NCBI GenBank assembly: GCA_023443985.1
Contig: JAEZSJ010000284.1
Coordinates: 1-11,396, forward strand
From: Verrucomicrobiota bacterium
GTDB lineage: Bacteria; Verrucomicrobiota; Verrucomicrobiia; Opitutales; Opitutaceae
Length of the DNA: 11,396 nucleotides
Direction: 5' to 3'
Part shown: positions 7,695 to 11,396 of the stretch, one piece after another
How positions within the stretch are numbered: position 1 is the stretch's first letter
Layout of the letters: the number at the start of each line of letters is the position of its first letter
Made by a program: the position numbers and the translations under genes
Notes under the pieces: generated by a model
Seen by the model: the letters and a program-made list of their open reading frames with translations, nothing else
What the model was told of the DNA's origin: nothing
The model's database searches: none

Positions 7695-7816
7695 GCCGCG
7701 TTTCGGAAACCGAAGATCGAATACCGCGCGGCTGGCTCGCCACGACCGCACCCGCGGCCCGCCCACCGCGCCGAAACACGTTGACGGCCCGCCCGCCGCC
7801 CCGGCGAACTCCCGGC

Positions 7817-8491
7817 GTGACGTACGCATCGCCCGCCACTCCCGGCCCCACCATCGACTGGGGCCGCACCCGCTACCGCGAAGCCTGGCAACGTCAGGAC
7901 GACCTCGTGGCCGCCCGCCTCGCCGGCGCCCAGCCGGATACGCTCGTCTTCACCGAGCACGAGCCGGTCTTCACAATGGGCATGCGCCGCGGCGCCGAGC
8001 AGAACCTCGTCTGGGCCCCGCCCCAGCTCGCCGCGCAGGGCATCGAGGTCGTCGCCACGAACCGCGGCGGCGACATCACCTACCACGGCCCCGGCCAGAT
8101 CGTGGGCTATCCGATCGTCAGCCTCGAACCACGCCGCGACCTCCACGCCTATCTCCGGTTCCTCGAGGAGGTCCTGATCGCCACCGTGGCGAAGCACGGG
8201 CTCGTCGCCGCCCGCCGCGAGGGCAAGACCGGCATCTGGCTCGGCACGCGCAAGATCGCCGCCATCGGCGTGGCCGTGAAACGTTGGGTCGCCCACCACG
8301 GTTTCGCCCTGAACGTCACCACCAACCTGGCACACTTCGGCGGCATCGTCCCCTGCGGCATCACCGACGGCACCGTCACCTCCCTGGCCGCCGAGCTCGG
8401 CCCGCGTTGTCCCCCGCTCGCACAGGTCCGGGCCGACCTCGCCACCGAATTTTGGAGCCGCTGGCCCCCTTTCCTCACTGGCGCCGACTGA
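7817..8491 (+). CDS. lipB: Octanoyltransferase (lipoyl(octanoyl) transferase)
   Basis: LipB moves an octanoyl group from acyl carrier protein to the lysine of lipoyl domains in 2-oxoacid dehydrogenases and the glycine cleavage H protein, the first step of endogenous lipoate synthesis in the cytoplasm. With a GTG start at 7817 the protein has 224 residues, normal for the family. The signature NRGGDITYHGPGQ spans 82-94. The catalytic dyad is visible as K146 in GTRKIAAIGV and C180 in IVPCGITDGTVTSL, with HHGFALNV between them. No in-frame ATG precedes the conserved core. GTG at 7817 and TTG at 7781 are both possible and neither has a good Shine-Dalgarno sequence; GTG gives the more usual N-terminal length. 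It lies 123 bases ahead of lipA on the same strand, likely one operon. The 122 bases between the HDOD stop and this start show no gene. Confidence 0.95.
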   Translation: MTYASPATPGPTIDWGRTRYREAWQRQDDLVAARLAGAQPDTLVFTEHEPVFTMGMRRGAEQNLVWAPPQLAAQGIEVVATNRGGDITYHGPGQIVGYPIVSLEPRRDLHAYLRFLEEVLIATVAKHGLVAARREGKTGIWLGTRKIAAIGVAVKRWVAHHGFALNVTTNLAHFGGIVPCGITDGTVTSLAAELGPRCPPLAQVRADLATEFWSRWPPFLTGAD

Positions 8492-8614
8492 CCCGCGCGG
8501 CGGCTGCAGATTCCCTCATCGCCGGCCGCCTCCCGCGGGCCCGCACTCATACCCGCCCCGCCCCCGCACATCCGGATTGCGCTCCGCCGCCAATCCCGGA
8601 CCTTCACTCCTGCG

Positions 8615-9496
<882 letters not shown>

Positions 9497-9564
9497 CGCG
9501 GCCGGGCCGTGGCGTGCCGGGAGCGGCCCCGGTCGGCAGCGCGGCGTTGTGGCAACCCCAGCGC

Positions 9565-9615
9565 GGCACAGCCGTGCCCGAATTTTCGTGCTGCGGGCTG
9601 CACAAAAATGCAGCC
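9565..9615 (+). other. Tandem hairpins between lipA and the sigma-factor gene
   Basis: Two perfect inverted repeats lie in the 164-base gap 9497-9660. The first pairs GGCAC (9565-9569) with GTGCC (9574-9578) around AGCC. The second pairs GGCTGCA (9596-9602) with TGCAGCC (9609-9615) around CAAAAA. An alternative pairing joins GCCCG (9576-9580) to CGGGC (9594-9598), which would break both. No T-run follows the second stem, so a standard intrinsic terminator for lipA is not shown. The structure could end the lipA transcript, shape the leader of the sigma-factor mRNA, or be incidental in GC-rich DNA. Confidence 0.4.
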
Positions 9616-9660
9616 TCCGGGCGTGGGTGGAGCGAACCCTCCTCGCACCGCCCTCCCCAC

Positions 9661-10155
9661 ATGCCCGTCCCTGTCCACGAGACCCTTCGCGTCTTCTACG
9701 CGGAGAACCAGGACCAGCTCTACACCTACGCGGTCGCGATCACCCGCCAACGCGAGGCGGCGGAGGACGCCATCCAACTGGCCTTCGCCCGGCTCCTGCG
9801 CCGCACCGACCTTCCCGCTCAGCTCCGTCCCTACGTGTTCCGTTGCGTGCGCAATGCCGCCCTCGACACCTGGCGGCGCGACCGCACCCGGACCGACTCG
9901 CTCTTCTCCCCCTTGGACGACCAACTCGCGCCACCCACGGCGCCGGAAGCACCGGCGGTCAGCACCGCCGAACTCGACCAATGGCTCGCAACCCTCTCCC
10001 CCGATGAACGCGAGACGATCGTCCTGAAGATCTACGACGACTTCTCGTTCCAGGAGATCGCCGACCTCCGCGGCGTCCCACTCCCCACCGCCTCCTCGTG
10101 GTATCGCCGCGGTCTCGCGAAGCTCAAAGCCCTCTGGATCAAGGAAACGACATGA
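9661..10155 (+). CDS. ECF-type RNA polymerase sigma factor
   Basis: A 164-residue sigma-70 family protein with only regions 2 and 4, the ECF arrangement, directing RNA polymerase to a small regulon. Region 2 spans about 8-77: LRVFYAENQDQLYTYAVAI, the EDAIQLAFARLLRR helix (35-48) and YVFRCVRNAALDTWRRDR (58-75). A linker with Pro and Ala (about 84-104) leads to region 4 at 105-160: LATLSPDERETIVLKIYDDFSF, then QEIADLRGVPLPTASSWYRR (131-150), the helix-turn-helix that reads the -35 element, and the closing GLAKLKALW. ATG at 9661 is the first sensible start, because the reading frame upstream overlaps lipA without homology. The TGA overlaps the ATG of the next gene by 4 bases. No promoter could be read confidently. 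The ECF subgroup and targets are unknown. Confidence 0.9.
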   Translation: MPVPVHETLRVFYAENQDQLYTYAVAITRQREAAEDAIQLAFARLLRRTDLPAQLRPYVFRCVRNAALDTWRRDRTRTDSLFSPLDDQLAPPTAPEAPAVSTAELDQWLATLSPDERETIVLKIYDDFSFQEIADLRGVPLPTASSWYRRGLAKLKALWIKETT

Positions 10156-10478
10156 ACGACGACCTTCCCTTCCCGCCCCGCCGCCGTCTCGCGCGCCCCT
10201 CCGCCGCGCTCCGGCAACGCATGGACCGGCTCTTTTCCGAGTCCGCCGCCGCGGTCCCCGCCTCCACCGCGCGCCTCGTGCGTTGGCCCGTGCTCGCCGC
10301 ACCACTCGCAATCGCCGCCGCGGTCCTCGTGTTCGTGCGGCGCGACCCGCCACCCGCCCCGGGGACGACACCTCCCGTCCCCGCCGAAGTCATCCTCCTC
10401 ACGGAGGAGCAGGGCCATGCGCTGCTCCCCTCGCCCGATTCAGCCTTCCACTACGACCTCAGCGTCGGCAGTTACTAA
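10152..10478 (+). CDS. Small single-pass membrane protein, possible anti-sigma partner
   Basis: A 108-residue protein I do not recognise by family. It has an Arg-rich N-terminal segment (about 1-44, including RRRLARPSAALRQRMDRLF), one transmembrane helix at 45-62 (WPVLAAPLAIAAAVLVFV), then RR and a Pro-rich stretch, and a short C-terminal tail ending SVGSY. The positive N-terminus suggests it faces the cytoplasm. ATG at 10152 overlaps the sigma-factor stop (ATGA), and AAGGA lies 6 bases upstream, so the two are probably translated together. Overlap with an ECF sigma gene and a single membrane helix are typical of anti-sigma factors, so that role is inferred from context. Against it, there is no HxxxCxxC zinc motif and the cytoplasmic part is short. 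It could instead be a small accessory membrane protein. Confidence 0.72.
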   Translation: MNDDLPFPPRRRLARPSAALRQRMDRLFSESAAAVPASTARLVRWPVLAAPLAIAAAVLVFVRRDPPPAPGTTPPVPAEVILLTEEQGHALLPSPDSAFHYDLSVGSY

Positions 10479-10490
10479 CCCCCTGCCCAC

Positions 10491-11396
10491 ATGCGCACCC
10501 TCGTTGTTCGCCTTTGCCTCGCCATCCTCGCCTTGTCCTGCGCCCTGCCGGCAAACGCCGACCTCACGATCCGGACCCGGCTCTATACGGTCGCGCCAAC
10601 TGCGTATCCGTCGGACGAATCACCGGTACCAACCGCGACCGGGGACGCCTCCGGCTTCCGGCATGTGCCCGCTCCGGCCGCGATCGATTTCGGGGGCGTC
10701 GCCCTGCGGCTGGAGCCGGGCTCCGCCGCGTGGTCGGGGCCGCTCCCTGGCGGCGTTCACCCCTTGGCCGACACCGTCCTGCCCCTCGGCCCCTCCGGAC
10801 ACGCGGTGCTCCGTTGCATCGCGAAAGCCCAATACATGGAGCCGCGCGCCGATGGCACGTTCGAGCTCCGCCAGATCCCGGCCGACGCACCGGATGTGCC
10901 GCGCTACGTATTGACGTTTCGGGTCGATCGCCGGAACACCGGGCAAGTCGGGCTGGCCGTCACGTGCAATCTCGAGGCCGGCGTCGCGCGCCACCGCGAA
11001 TCTCTGCCCGGAGTGAACATGCTCGTCGGCCGCCCGCAGGTCGATGTCGTCACCGCCGAGACAACCTTCAACACTCCGGCTACAAGCTGGCAGGCGCTGC
11101 TCTTCCGCCAGGCACCCGACGCGACGGGGCTGCTCGCCCTTCTCCGCCTCGAAGATACGCCAGCCTCCACCGCGCCCAGCGCACGCGCCCTCCACCCCCA
11201 ACCGCCCCACCGCATCCGGGCGAACATCGCGGCCACCCGCACCCCCGACGGCGCCACGGCGGCGGCAAACCGCCGCGCGGGCGCCCCCGTCGGCTACCTG
11301 CTCTTCGATACCGGATACTGGAAATTCGGATCCATCGCCGGCCCTCGTCCTCCGGCGCCCGCAACCATGGACGCCGCTTGGCAGACCGCGCTGGCC
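10491..11396 (+). CDS. Exported protein of unknown function (3' end outside window)
   Basis: The frame is open from ATG at 10491 to the last base, giving 302 codons with no stop; the end lies to the right. The N-terminus MRTLVVRLCLAILALSCALP followed by ANA-D is a clear Sec signal peptide with cleavage after residue 23; C17 is not in a good lipobox. The mature part opens LTIRTRLYTVAPTAYP, is rich in Pro, Ala, Thr and Arg, and has a stretch around 138-215 with alternating hydrophobic residues suggestive of beta strands (YVLTFRVDR, VGLAVTCNLEAGV, LPGVNMLVGRPQVDVV). I recognise no enzyme motif. A remote likeness to beta-rich outer-membrane secretion proteins crossed my mind but is too weak to name. 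It starts 12 bases after the small membrane protein with no Shine-Dalgarno sequence, which suggests one operon with the sigma factor. Confidence 0.75.
   Translation, partial: MRTLVVRLCLAILALSCALPANADLTIRTRLYTVAPTAYPSDESPVPTATGDASGFRHVPAPAAIDFGGVALRLEPGSAAWSGPLPGGVHPLADTVLPLGPSGHAVLRCIAKAQYMEPRADGTFELRQIPADAPDVPRYVLTFRVDRRNTGQVGLAVTCNLEAGVARHRESLPGVNMLVGRPQVDVVTAETTFNTPATSWQALLFRQAPDATGLLALLRLEDTPASTAPSARALHPQPPHRIRANIAATRTPDGATAAANRRAGAPVGYLLFDTGYWKFGSIAGPRPPAPATMDAAWQTALA

Noticed and set aside
7702..7714. A TTCGG-AAA-CCGAA hairpin just after the HDOD gene
   Set aside because: The stem is five pairs without a T-run, so a terminator cannot be supported.
8526..8540. A 15-base identity with 6355-6369 as a third copy of the hairpin repeat
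   Set aside because: It matches only the right arm and flank; the left arm is absent. A single 15-base match in a window of this size and GC content is about what chance would give.
10417..10914. A 165-codon plus-strand open frame at the right end
   Set aside because: It overlaps the 108-residue membrane protein and the exported protein. The frame starting at 10491 has a real signal peptide and stays open to the edge, so it is preferred.

Overview
The window is a very GC-rich bacterial chromosome segment with 11 protein genes and almost no spare DNA: no gap between genes exceeds 280 bases. Codon third positions are dominated by C and G, Shine-Dalgarno sequences are mostly weak or absent, and the gene set looks like Opitutaceae (Verrucomicrobiota). 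That assignment comes from recalled protein resemblance and composition, not from a search, and should be held at moderate to low confidence. I see no rRNA, tRNA, CRISPR array, transposase, integrase or attachment site.

Layout. (1) 1-1281 (+): the C-terminal two thirds of dxs (isoprenoid precursor synthesis), cut by the window edge. (2) 6214 to 3652 (-): a three-gene ABC importer operon of the nitrate/sulfonate/taurine type, in the order binding protein, ATPase, permease. Its genes are 11 bases apart and then overlap by 4 bases. A membrane hybrid histidine kinase (3523 to 1454, -) follows on the same strand after a 128-base gap and runs convergently into dxs. (3) 6492-7694 (+): an HDOD signalling protein with a degenerate receiver domain, divergent from the importer across a 277-base gap. 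(4) 7817-9496 (+): lipB and lipA, the two enzymes that make protein-bound lipoate. (5) 9661 to the right edge (+): an ECF-type sigma factor, a 108-residue single-pass membrane protein overlapping it by 4 bases, and the start of an exported protein of unknown function, still open at the window end.

How the genes work together. The importer genes form one clear functional unit. LipB transfers octanoyl groups to lipoyl domains and LipA inserts the sulfurs. The sigma factor and its overlapping membrane partner look like a regulator/anti-regulator pair with an exported protein as third member. dxs, the kinase and the HDOD protein have no obvious metabolic tie to their neighbours.

Most of the window is ordinary housekeeping and transport. 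The parts worth a second look are the sigma/membrane/exported cassette at the right end, the tandem hairpins in front of it, and a hairpin sequence that occurs in two separate intergenic gaps. I found no clear evidence of a wholly new system.
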